From contig JAICTR010000202.1 of NCBI GenBank assembly GCA_025936275.1, positions 1 through 5,582 on the forward strand: 5,582 nucleotides of DNA, given 5' to 3'. A program made the position numbers and the translations under genes. The notes below the pieces were generated by a model. The model was not told the origin of the DNA, did not search any database, and was given only the letters and a program-made list of their open reading frames with translations. Of this stretch, positions 1-5,582 are shown one piece after another (within the stretch, counting starts at the first letter, position 1; every line of letters starts with the position of its first letter). This DNA is from Burkholderiales bacterium (GTDB lineage: Bacteria; Pseudomonadota; Gammaproteobacteria; Burkholderiales; Usitatibacteraceae).

Positions 1-339
1 CGCGAGCGGCGCGAGCTCGCCGCGGCGGCGAGCCTCATGCAGGCGGTGATCGGCAACGTGCGCGATCGCCTCGGCGCGGACCTCGAGCGCTCGAACCCCG
101 AGCGGCCGTGGCGCATCCTGCACGCGAACCTCGCGATCACCGCGATCCGCAGCGAGGAGCCGGCGCTCATCGACGCCGCGTTCGACGCGCTGGACGAGGC
201 GCTTCCCGACGAGCGCACGACGTTCTACTCGGAGGCGCTCGCCCTCGCGCTCGCCCCGGGCATCGCCGACGCGGTGCGCAGCCGCATCTCCGAGCGCCAC
301 CAGCGCTGGGCCGCGCGCGGCGGCGGTTGCGTGTCATAA
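1..339 (+). CDS. C-terminal part of an unrecognised protein (5' end outside window)
   Basis: The frame is open from base 1 and ends at TAA 337-339, giving 112 visible residues. An ATG at 37 is in frame, but coding continues upstream of it (RERRELAAAASL) with the same character and no Shine-Dalgarno is evident, so the gene most likely begins outside the window. The visible part is rich in Ala, Arg, Glu and Leu and reads as several amphipathic helices, with no membrane segment or signal peptide. The segment PWRILHANLAITAI followed by acidic helices may be a helical repeat or packing domain. It ends in a Gly-rich tail with a single Cys (GGGCVS). I do not recognise the family and assign no function. 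It lies 31 bases upstream of yciB on the same strand, so read-through into the downstream genes is possible. Codon use resembles its neighbours, which supports real coding. Confidence 0.6.
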   Translation, partial: RERRELAAAASLMQAVIGNVRDRLGADLERSNPERPWRILHANLAITAIRSEEPALIDAAFDALDEALPDERTTFYSEALALALAPGIADAVRSRISERHQRWAARGGGCVS

Positions 340-370
340 TTCCCGGTTACTTGCCGTCCCTTCGCCGTAC

Positions 371-940
371 GTGAAACTCCTCTTCGATTTCCTCCCCCTG
401 ATCCTCTTCTTCGCCGCCTTCAAGGCGGCCGGCATCTTCATCGCGACGGCGGTCGCGATCGCCGCGACCGTGGTGCAGATCGTGTGGCTCCTCGCGCGCG
501 GCAGGAAGGTCGCCGGGATGCAGTGGGCGAGCCTCGCCATCATCGTGGTCTTCGGGGGTGCGACGCTGCTGCTGCACGACGAGACCTTCATCAAGTGGAA
601 GCCCACGGTCCTCTACTGGGCGGGCGGCATCGCGTTCCTCGCGAGCCTCGCCCTGGGCCGCAACCTCGCGCGCTCGATCATGGGCGCGGAGGTCGAGCTG
701 CCCGAAGCGATCTGGAAGCGCCTGTGCATCGCATGGGGCGTGTTCTTCATCGTGGTCGGCGTGCTCAATCTCTACATCGCCTTCAGCTTCCCGACAGACG
801 TATGGGTCAACTTCAAGGTGTTCGGGACGCTCGCCCTCATCATCGTCTTCGTGATCGCGCAATCGTTCTGGATCTCGCGCTACCTCCCGGACGAGGAGCG
901 CAAGGCGGTCGCGGCGGCCAACCCGCCGCCGAAGGCCTGA
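371..940 (+). CDS. yciB: Septation protein A / inner membrane-spanning protein YciB
   Basis: This is a 189-residue polytopic inner-membrane protein of the YciB (IspZ/septation protein A) family, known to influence cell-envelope synthesis and septum formation; its biochemical activity is unsettled. The N-terminus KLLFDFLPLILFFAAFKAAG and the motif HDETFIKWKPTVLYW (residues 69-83) are family hallmarks, as is WVNFKVFG (145-152). About five hydrophobic segments are visible, near residues 6-21, 23-42, 51-68, 78-95 and 118-138, with another at 150-168 depending on how the first two are split. Length is normal for the family. The start is GTG at 371, chosen because the family begins at this Lys-Leu-Leu-Phe-Asp block; no in-frame ATG lies just upstream. 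No convincing Shine-Dalgarno precedes it, which is odd and may mean weak or coupled translation. The C-terminal tail is hydrophilic and Ala/Pro-rich. Its stop codon directly abuts the start of the YciI-family gene. Confidence 0.95.
   Translation: MKLLFDFLPLILFFAAFKAAGIFIATAVAIAATVVQIVWLLARGRKVAGMQWASLAIIVVFGGATLLLHDETFIKWKPTVLYWAGGIAFLASLALGRNLARSIMGAEVELPEAIWKRLCIAWGVFFIVVGVLNLYIAFSFPTDVWVNFKVFGTLALIIVFVIAQSFWISRYLPDEERKAVAAANPPPKA
931..935 (+). promoter_or_regulatory. Ribosome binding site for the YciI-family gene
   Basis: GAAGG lies inside the last codons of yciB, five bases before ATG 941. It supports that start and shows translation of the second gene being initiated from within the end of the first. 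Confidence 0.6.
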
Positions 941-1240
941 ATGCTCTACGCGATCCTTTCCGAGGACGTGCCGGGCAGCCTGGAGCGCCGGCTCGGCGCG
1001 CGCGCCGCGCACCTCGAGCGCCTGAAGGCGTTGCAGGACGCCGGCCGCCTGGTGCTCGCGGGCCCGCATCCGGCGATCGATGGCGAGGACCCGGGCCCCG
1101 CGGGATTCACCGGCTCGCTCGTGGTCGCGGAATTCGCGAGCCGCGAGGCGGCCATCGCGTGGGCCGCCGAGGACCCGTATTGCGCGGCAGGCGTGTATGC
1201 GCGCGTCACCGTGAAGCCGTTCCGCAAGGTGTTGCCGTGA
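941..1240 (+). CDS. YciI-family protein
   Basis: This 99-residue cytoplasmic protein belongs to the YciI family, small dimeric ferredoxin-like-fold proteins related to muconolactone isomerase-like and DGPF domains. Its substrate is not established. It resembles the family along its whole length: an N-terminal strand LYAILSEDVPGSLERRL, a helix RAAHLERLKALQ, the loop LAGPHPAIDGEDPGPAGFTGS, then AWAAEDPYCAAGVY and the closing strand VTVKPFRKVLP. His24 in the helix and Asp78 in the EDPY motif are the conserved polar pair proposed as an active-site dyad in this family. ATG 941 follows the yciB stop with no gap and has GAAGG five bases upstream, so the start is secure. The last four bases overlap the GTG start of the BolA-family gene, implying translational coupling. 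The name YciI comes from E. coli; I leave the symbol blank because family members are often paralogues rather than orthologues. Confidence 0.93.
   Translation: MLYAILSEDVPGSLERRLGARAAHLERLKALQDAGRLVLAGPHPAIDGEDPGPAGFTGSLVVAEFASREAAIAWAAEDPYCAAGVYARVTVKPFRKVLP
1226..1231 (+). promoter_or_regulatory. Ribosome binding site that decides the BolA-family start
   Basis: AAGGTG sits five bases before GTG 1237, within the end of the YciI-family gene. The alternative in-frame ATG at 1252 has no comparable site, so the GTG start, overlapping the preceding stop by four bases, is preferred. Confidence 0.5.
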
Positions 1241-1518
1241 GCGCCGCATCGATGCACCCGGTGGAGAAGGCGATGCGCGAGCGGCTCGCCGCCCTCGCGC
1301 CGGTCACGCTGGATTTGCGCGACGAAAGCGGGCAGCATGCCGGCCACGCCGGATCGCGTCCCTCGGGCGGCAGTCACTGGCGGCTCGCGATCGTCGCCGA
1401 AGCCTTCCGCGGCAAGAGCACCGTCGCGCGGCACCGGATGGTTTATGAGGCCTTGGGCGACCTCATGAACGCGGAGATCCACGCCCTCAGGATCGAGGCG
1501 TCCGCGCCCGAGCAGTGA
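1237..1518 (+). CDS. BolA family protein
   Basis: A 93-residue BolA-family protein. Family members are cytoplasmic, bind monothiol glutaredoxins through shared Fe-S clusters, and in E. coli BolA also affects cell shape and envelope genes under stress. The sequence shows the class II KH-like layout: helix MHPVEKAMRERLAAL, strand VTLDLRDES (residues 23-31), the HAGHAGS loop (34-40), GGSHWRLAIVAEAF (44-57), then the nearly invariant RHRMVY (65-70) with the putative cluster-ligand His66, and IHALRIEA (81-88). It lacks the longer C-terminal tail of E. coli BolA, so it is a short form. The start is uncertain between GTG 1237 (overlapping the upstream stop, with AAGGTG ahead) and ATG 1252, which would give 88 residues. 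No glutaredoxin gene is visible nearby. Position between a septation protein and a periplasmic folding factor suits an envelope-related role, but that is inference. Confidence 0.93.
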   Translation: MSAASMHPVEKAMRERLAALAPVTLDLRDESGQHAGHAGSRPSGGSHWRLAIVAEAFRGKSTVARHRMVYEALGDLMNAEIHALRIEASAPEQ

Positions 1519-1534
1519 TTCACCCTATCGAGTC

Positions 1535-1540
1535 AAAGGA
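1535..1540 (+). promoter_or_regulatory. Ribosome binding site of the peptidyl-prolyl isomerase gene
   Basis: AAAGGA ends seven bases before ATG 1548, in a short A-rich stretch that stands out from the GC-rich surroundings. It fixes the start at 1548 rather than at the in-frame GTG 1515, which lies within the end of the BolA-family gene. Confidence 0.7.
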
Positions 1541-1547
1541 AAACTCC

Positions 1548-1616
1548 ATGCAACGTACCCTCAGGAACCTCGCCGTCGCGCTCGCCGCGGGCGGCCTCGC
1601 ATTCGCCGCGGTCGCC
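1548..1616 (+). other. Sec signal peptide of the isomerase
   Basis: The first 23 residues have Arg at positions 3 and 6, a hydrophobic Ala/Leu/Gly core and a small-residue Ala-Val-Ala end before Gln-Asp. This fits signal peptidase I cleavage after residue 23. There is no Cys for lipoprotein processing. Confidence 0.8.
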
Positions 1617-2372
1617 CAGGACAAGGCGCCCAAGGCCGAGAAGGCCGCCGCCACGCCCAAGGTGGTGGTGAACGGCGTCACCATCCCGCAAGCGCGCTTC
1701 GAAGCGATGGGCAAGGAGCTCGACGCCCAGGGCCATCCCGCGAGCGCCGAGCGCGAGCAGGCGATCAAGGAAGAGCTCGTGAACCGCGAGGTGCTCGCCC
1801 AGGCCGCGAAGAAGCGCGGCCTCGAGAAGGACCCGGTCGTGCGCGCCGAGATGGACATGGCGGGCCAGGCGGTGCTGGTGCGCGCGCTCCTCGAGAACGA
1901 GGTGAAGGCGCACCCGATCAGCGACGCCGACCTGCAGAAGCAGTACGACCAGTTCAAGGCGCAGATGGGCACGCAGGAGTACAAGGTGCGCCACATCCTC
2001 GTCGACAAGGAAGACGAGGCGAAGGCGATCATCGACCAGCTCAACAAGGGCGCCGACTTCGCCAAGCTCGCCAAGGAGAAGTCCAAGGATCCGGGCTCGA
2101 AGGACAACGGCGGCGACCTCGACTGGGGCCCGGCCGGGCGCTACGTGAAGCCGTTCGCCGATGCCGTGCAATCGCTCAAGAAGGGCGAGACGACCAAGGC
2201 GCCGGTGAAGACCGACTTCGGCTACCACGTGATCCAGGTCGAGGACATCCGGCCGCTCAAGGTGCCGTCGTTCGACGAGATGAAGAACCAGTTCCGCCAG
2301 CGCGCGCAGCAGCAGCAGATCCAGAAGTTCGTCGCGGAGCTGCGCCAGAAGGCGAAGGTCGACGAGCGGTAG
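1548..2372 (+). CDS. Periplasmic parvulin-type peptidyl-prolyl cis-trans isomerase (PpiC/SurA/PrsA-like, Par27-type)
   Basis: A 274-residue exported folding factor predicted to isomerise Xaa-Pro bonds and chaperone envelope proteins in the periplasm. Residues 1-23 form a Sec signal peptide ending AVA before QDKA; no lipobox Cys is present, so the mature protein should be soluble. A Lys/Ala-rich linker (24-37) follows. Residues 38-135 are a helical SurA-N-like chaperone region (VVNGVTIP, then EELVNREVLAQAAKKRGL). The parvulin domain spans about 144-233, with EYKVRHILV (His149), the DPGSKDNGGDLDW loop (181-193), FADAV and FGYHVIQVED (His227). A charged helix with a QQQQ run and FVAELRQKAKV closes the protein. 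Size and domain order resemble Bordetella Par27; that match is from memory. ATG 1548 is chosen for its good ribosome binding site and because it gives a clean signal peptide. It sits 29 bases after the BolA-family stop and is followed by a strong hairpin. Confidence 0.93.
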   Translation: MQRTLRNLAVALAAGGLAFAAVAQDKAPKAEKAAATPKVVVNGVTIPQARFEAMGKELDAQGHPASAEREQAIKEELVNREVLAQAAKKRGLEKDPVVRAEMDMAGQAVLVRALLENEVKAHPISDADLQKQYDQFKAQMGTQEYKVRHILVDKEDEAKAIIDQLNKGADFAKLAKEKSKDPGSKDNGGDLDWGPAGRYVKPFADAVQSLKKGETTKAPVKTDFGYHVIQVEDIRPLKVPSFDEMKNQFRQRAQQQQIQKFVAELRQKAKVDER

Positions 2373-2386
2373 AAGTCGAGCGGTCC

Positions 2387-2451
2387 CGAAAAAGGGGTCA
2401 GGTACATTTTCCGGCGAGCTTCGCCGGAAAATGTACCTGACCCCTTTTTCG
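2387..2451. repeat. Perfect 31-bp inverted repeat with 3-base loop, REP-like
   Basis: Bases 2387-2417 pair without mismatch with 2421-2451 around the loop GCT (2418-2420). Each arm reads, from outside to inside, C-G-A5, then GGGGTCAGGTACATTTT, then CCGGCGA. It fills most of the 80-base gap between the isomerase stop and the purL stop. The outer part is noticeably AT-richer than the flanking genes. Perfect arms of this length exceed what a simple terminator needs, and the GGGGTCAGGTACATTTT motif resembles outer sequences of dispersed palindromic repeats I associate with REP-associated tyrosine transposases. Only one copy is in the window, so family membership is inference. Confidence 0.85.
2388..2450. 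terminator. Likely bidirectional intrinsic terminator between convergent genes
   Basis: The inverted repeat begins 14 bases after the isomerase stop and ends one base before the purL stop codon. Because of its symmetry, RNA from either strand forms the same very stable hairpin, closed by A5 on the 5' side and U5 on the 3' side. Within full pairing the U5 tract is part of the stem; a shorter G/C-closed stem followed by CCCCUUUUU would be the classic arrangement. Placement between converging genes makes termination the natural role. Confidence 0.7.
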
Positions 2452-2452
2452 A

Positions 2453-5400
2453 TCAGCCCACCCAGGCGCGCGCGTTGCGGAAGATGCGCATCCAGGGCGA
2501 ATCCTCGCCCCATTCGCGCGGATGCCACGAGAGCGCGAGGCTGCGGAACACGCGCTCGGGATGCGGCATGAGGATGGTGAAGCGGCCGTCGCGCGTCGTG
2601 AGCCCGGTGATGCCTTCGGGCGAGCCGTTGGGGTTGTACGGATAGGTCTCGCTCGCCTGCCCGCGGTTGTCGACGTAGCGCATCGCGATGAGCGGCCGGC
2701 ACGCATCCATCGCCTTCTCGTCGCGGAAGACGGCGCGGCCCTCGCCGTGCGCGGTGGCGATCGGGATGCGGCTGCCCTCCATGCCGGCGAAGAGGATCGA
2801 GGGCGAAGGCGGGATCGTCACCAGGGCGAGGCGCGCCTCGTACTGCTCGGAGACGTTGCGCTCGAAGTGCGGCCAGTCCTGCGCGCCGGGGATGATCGAC
2901 TTCAGGTTCGACATCATCTGGCAGCCGTTGCACGCGCCCAAGGCGAACGAATCGGGACGGTCGAAGAAGGTCTCGAACTCCTCCCGGGCGCGCGCGTTGA
3001 AGAGGATCGATTTCGCCCAGCCCTCGCCCGCGCCGAGCACGTCGCCGTAGCTGAAGCCGCCGCAAGCCGCGAACCCCTTGAAGTCCGATAGCGACACGCG
3101 CCCCTCGAGGATGTCGCTCATGTGCACGTCGACCGCCATGAAGCCCGCGCGGTCGAAGGCGGCCGCCATCTCGAGCTGGCCGTTCACGCCCTGCTCGCGC
3201 AGGATCGCGACCCGCGGGCGCTCGCCGCGCGCGACGTGCGGCGCCGCGATGTCCTCGGCCGGGTCGAAGGAGAGGCTTGCGTGCAGCCCCGGATCGCCCT
3301 CGTCGAGGAGGCGGTCGTATTCCTGGTCCGCGCAATCGGGGTTGTCGCGCAGGCGCTGGATGTGGTGCGTGACCGAGGACCATTCGCGATGCAGCGCGGA
3401 GCGCTTGCGCGCGAACACCGGCTTCGCATCGACGATGAAGCGGATCTCGCCCTCGATGTTCGGATGGCCGATCACGTGCGACTCGGCGGAAAGGCCCGCG
3501 TCGCGCAGCGCCTTCATCACCTTCTCGCGATCGGCGCGTCGCACCTGCAGCACGGCGCCCAGCTCCTCGTTGAAGAGCGCGGCGAGGATGCGCTCGTCGG
3601 TGCGCGCCGCGAGCGCGCGCGGCGCGCGTTCCTGGCCGTCCACGTCGAGCACGCGGGGATCGAGCGCGAAGTCGTCGAGGTACACCGTGATGCCGGCGCG
3701 CGCCGCGAACGCCATCTCGCAGAGCGCGGCGAAGAGCCCGCCATCGGAGCGGTCGTGGTACGCGAGGACCTGGCCCGCGGCGTTGAGCTTCTGCACGACC
3801 TCGAAGAACGCGGCGAGCTTGCGCGGCGATTCGCAATCGGGCGCGGTGTCGCCGAGCTCGCCGTACACCTGGGCGAGCGCCGAGCCGCCGAGGCGGTTCT
3901 GCCCGCTGCCGAGGTCCACGAGCACGAGCTCGGTCTCGCCGGCGTCCATGTCGAGCTCCGGCGTGAGCGTGCGCCGCGCGTCGGTCACCGGCGCGAAGGC
4001 GGAGACGACGAGCGAGAGCGGCGCGGTCACCGCCTTCTGCTCGCCGCTTTTCGCATCGCGCCATGTGGTGCGCATCGACATCGAGTCCTTGCCCACGGGA
4101 ATCGAGATCCCGAGCGCCGGACAGAACTCGAGGCCCACCGCCTTCACCGTGTCGTAGAGCGCGGCGTCCTCGCCGGGGTGGCCCGCGGCGCACATCCAGT
4201 TCGCCGAGAGCTTCACGTCGCCCAGGTGCGCGATCGGCGCCGCGGCGATGTTGGTGATCGCCTCGCCGATCGCCATGCGGCCCGAGGCCGGCGCGTCGAT
4301 GAGCGCCAGCGGCGTGCGCTCGCCGATCGCCATCGCCTCGCCCTGGTAGGTGCGATAGCCCAGCGTCGTCACCGCGCAGTCGGCGACCGGCACCTGCCAC
4401 GGTCCCACCATCTGGTCGCGCGCGGTGTAGCCGCCCACGGTGCGATCGCCGATCGAGACGAGGAAGGTCTTGTCGGCGACGCTCGGCAAGCGCAGCACGC
4501 GGCGCGCGGCCTCTTCCAGCGAGATGCGACCGAGATCGAGCGCTGCCAGCTCGCGCGCTTCGCGCTTCGCATGGCGCTCCATGCGCGGCGGCTTGCCGAG
4601 CAGCACCTCGAGCGGCATGTCCACCGGGCGATCGCGGAACAGCGAGTCCTCCACCACCAGCGCGCCGTCGCCGCGCGCGTGCCCGACCACCGCGAACGGG
4701 CAGCGCTCGCGCTCGCAGATGCGGCGGAAGTCCTCGAGCCGGCCGGGCGCGACGGCGAGCACGTAGCGCTCCTGCGCCTCGTTCGACCAGATCTGCATCG
4801 GCGTCATGCCCGGCTCCTCGATGGGCACCTGGCGCAGCTCGAAGCTCGCGCCCACGCCGCCCGAATGCGCGAGCTCCGGCAGCGCGTTCGAGAGCCCGCC
4901 GGCGCCGACGTCGTGGATCGAGAGGATGGGATTCCTCTCGCCCATGCGCCAGCAGGCGTCGATCACTTCCTGGCAACGGCGCTCCATCTCGGGGTTCGCG
5001 CGCTGCACGGAATCGAAGTCGAGCGCCTCGGTGTTGGCGCCGGAGGCCATCGAGGAGGCGGCGCCCCCGCCGAGCCCGATGAGGAAGCCGGGTCCGCCGA
5101 GGTGGATGAAGTGCGTGCCCTCGGTCAGCGGCTGCTTGTGCGCCTGCTCGGCGGCGATGTTGCCGATGCCGCCCGCGAGCATGATCGGCTTGTGGTAGCC
5201 GCGCACCTCGCCGCCGGCCGCGAGCTCGAAGCTGCGGAAGTAGCCGGCGAGGTTCGGCCGGCCGAACTCGTTGTTGAACGCCGCGCCGCCGATCGGCCCC
5301 TCGATCATGATCGAGAGCGCCGAGGCGATGCGCGAGGGCCGCCCGTATTCCGTCTCCCACGGCTCGCGCGCGCCGGGGATCTCGAGGTTCGAGACCGAGA

Positions 5401-5582
5401 AGCCGGTGAGGCCGGCCTTGGGCTTCGCGCCGCGCCCGGTCGCGCCCTCGTCGCGGATTTCACCACCGGCGCCGGTCGAGGCGCCCGGGAACGGCGCGAT
5501 CGCGGTCGGATGGTTGTGTGTTTCCACCTTGATCTGGAACGCGCTCGGCACCTGCGGTTCGCGGCGGTACTCGCCGCTGGCC
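2453..5582 (-). CDS. purL: Phosphoribosylformylglycinamidine synthase, single-chain PurL (5' end outside window)
   Basis: Cytoplasmic FGAR amidotransferase, the fourth step of purine synthesis, converting FGAR, glutamine and ATP to FGAM. The last 1,042 codons are present, with stop TGA at 2455-2453. Aligned by eye with E. coli PurL (about 1,295 aa), roughly 270 N-terminal residues are missing, so no start is called; an in-frame GTG at 5551 is internal. The visible part opens with KVETHNHPT and the nucleotide-binding GASTGAGGEIRDEGATGRGA. It continues with NNEFGRP, GYHKPIMLAGG, GLGGGAASSMASG, HDVGAGGLSNALPEL, ARDQMVGPWQVP, KLSANWM, GKDSMSM, YHDRSDGG and NEELGAV, covering both synthase repeats. 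The C-terminal class I glutaminase domain (about 2453-3220) has the nucleophile Cys in LGACNGCQ (codon 2930-2932) and His and Glu in PHPERVF (codons 2561-2563 and 2555-2557). All key residues are intact and there is no frameshift. It is transcribed towards the isomerase gene. PurR or purine-riboswitch control cannot be judged because the 5' region is absent. Confidence 0.98.
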   Translation of the reverse strand, partial: ASGEYRREPQVPSAFQIKVETHNHPTAIAPFPGASTGAGGEIRDEGATGRGAKPKAGLTGFSVSNLEIPGAREPWETEYGRPSRIASALSIMIEGPIGGAAFNNEFGRPNLAGYFRSFELAAGGEVRGYHKPIMLAGGIGNIAAEQAHKQPLTEGTHFIHLGGPGFLIGLGGGAASSMASGANTEALDFDSVQRANPEMERRCQEVIDACWRMGERNPILSIHDVGAGGLSNALPELAHSGGVGASFELRQVPIEEPGMTPMQIWSNEAQERYVLAVAPGRLEDFRRICERERCPFAVVGHARGDGALVVEDSLFRDRPVDMPLEVLLGKPPRMERHAKREARELAALDLGRISLEEAARRVLRLPSVADKTFLVSIGDRTVGGYTARDQMVGPWQVPVADCAVTTLGYRTYQGEAMAIGERTPLALIDAPASGRMAIGEAITNIAAAPIAHLGDVKLSANWMCAAGHPGEDAALYDTVKAVGLEFCPALGISIPVGKDSMSMRTTWRDAKSGEQKAVTAPLSLVVSAFAPVTDARRTLTPELDMDAGETELVLVDLGSGQNRLGGSALAQVYGELGDTAPDCESPRKLAAFFEVVQKLNAAGQVLAYHDRSDGGLFAALCEMAFAARAGITVYLDDFALDPRVLDVDGQERAPRALAARTDERILAALFNEELGAVLQVRRADREKVMKALRDAGLSAESHVIGHPNIEGEIRFIVDAKPVFARKRSALHREWSSVTHHIQRLRDNPDCADQEYDRLLDEGDPGLHASLSFDPAEDIAAPHVARGERPRVAILREQGVNGQLEMAAAFDRAGFMAVDVHMSDILEGRVSLSDFKGFAACGGFSYGDVLGAGEGWAKSILFNARAREEFETFFDRPDSFALGACNGCQMMSNLKSIIPGAQDWPHFERNVSEQYEARLALVTIPPSPSILFAGMEGSRIPIATAHGEGRAVFRDEKAMDACRPLIAMRYVDNRGQASETYPYNPNGSPEGITGLTTRDGRFTILMPHPERVFRSLALSWHPREWGEDSPWMRIFRNARAWVG

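Noticed and set aside
347..1249. Open frame of about 300 codons antisense to yciB and the YciI-family gene
   Set aside because: The product is a low-complexity mix of Arg, Glu, Asp and His. The plus-strand genes match known families in full, and GC-rich codon bias explains the missing stops.
1515..1517. GTG as an upstream start for the isomerase gene
   Set aside because: It would add 11 residues ahead of a clean signal peptide, while ATG 1548 has a good ribosome binding site at the right distance.
1519..1547. Possible separate promoter between the BolA-family and isomerase genes
   Set aside because: The 29 bases hold a ribosome binding site but no convincing pair of -35 and -10 boxes.
3078..4157. 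Plus-strand open frame of about 359 codons opposite purL
   Set aside because: It is Ser/Arg/Ala-rich without domain features, and it lies opposite conserved purL sequence that is intact in its own frame.
1533..5360. Very long open frame on the minus strand (about 1,275 codons) crossing the isomerase gene, the hairpin and purL
   Set aside because: It is an out-of-frame reading of high-GC genes. Its translation is dominated by Arg, Ala and Gly with no recognisable domain, and it is antisense to one well-matched gene and out of frame with another.
5549..5551. GTG as a possible start of a shortened purL
   Set aside because: In-frame coding continues upstream to the window edge, and the position matches about residue 280 of E. 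coli PurL, so this is an internal Val codon.

Overview
The window is high-GC DNA with dense gene packing and consistent G/C-ending codons. Every recognisable gene is a housekeeping gene typical of Proteobacteria. The set YciB, YciI, BolA and an exported parvulin facing a long single-chain PurL best fits a Betaproteobacterium. This is inferred from gene content and remembered protein families, not from a search, and a Gammaproteobacterium is not excluded.

Layout. Positions 1-339 (+) hold the C-terminal end of an unrecognised, mostly helical protein cut by the window edge. Positions 371-2372 (+) hold four closely packed genes: yciB (inner-membrane septation protein A family), a YciI-family protein, a BolA-family protein and a periplasmic parvulin-type peptidyl-prolyl isomerase. 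The first three are joined by a TGA/ATG abutment and a 4-base GTGA overlap. The isomerase follows after 29 bases with its own good ribosome binding site. They are probably one transcription unit acting on the cell envelope and stress response, though no promoter is visible. Positions 2453-5582 (-) hold the last 1,042 codons of purL (FGAM synthase, purine synthesis), whose N-terminal part lies beyond the right edge.

The isomerase and purL converge. The 80 bases between them are mostly a perfect inverted repeat with 31-bp arms and a 3-base loop (2387-2451), flanked by A5 and T5 tracts. It can serve as a bidirectional terminator. Its outer sequence (GGGGTCAGGTACATTTT and its complement) also looks like a dispersed REP-type repeat, and it is the most interesting non-coding structure here. 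I see no phage, CRISPR, RNA gene, transposase or clearly novel multi-gene system.
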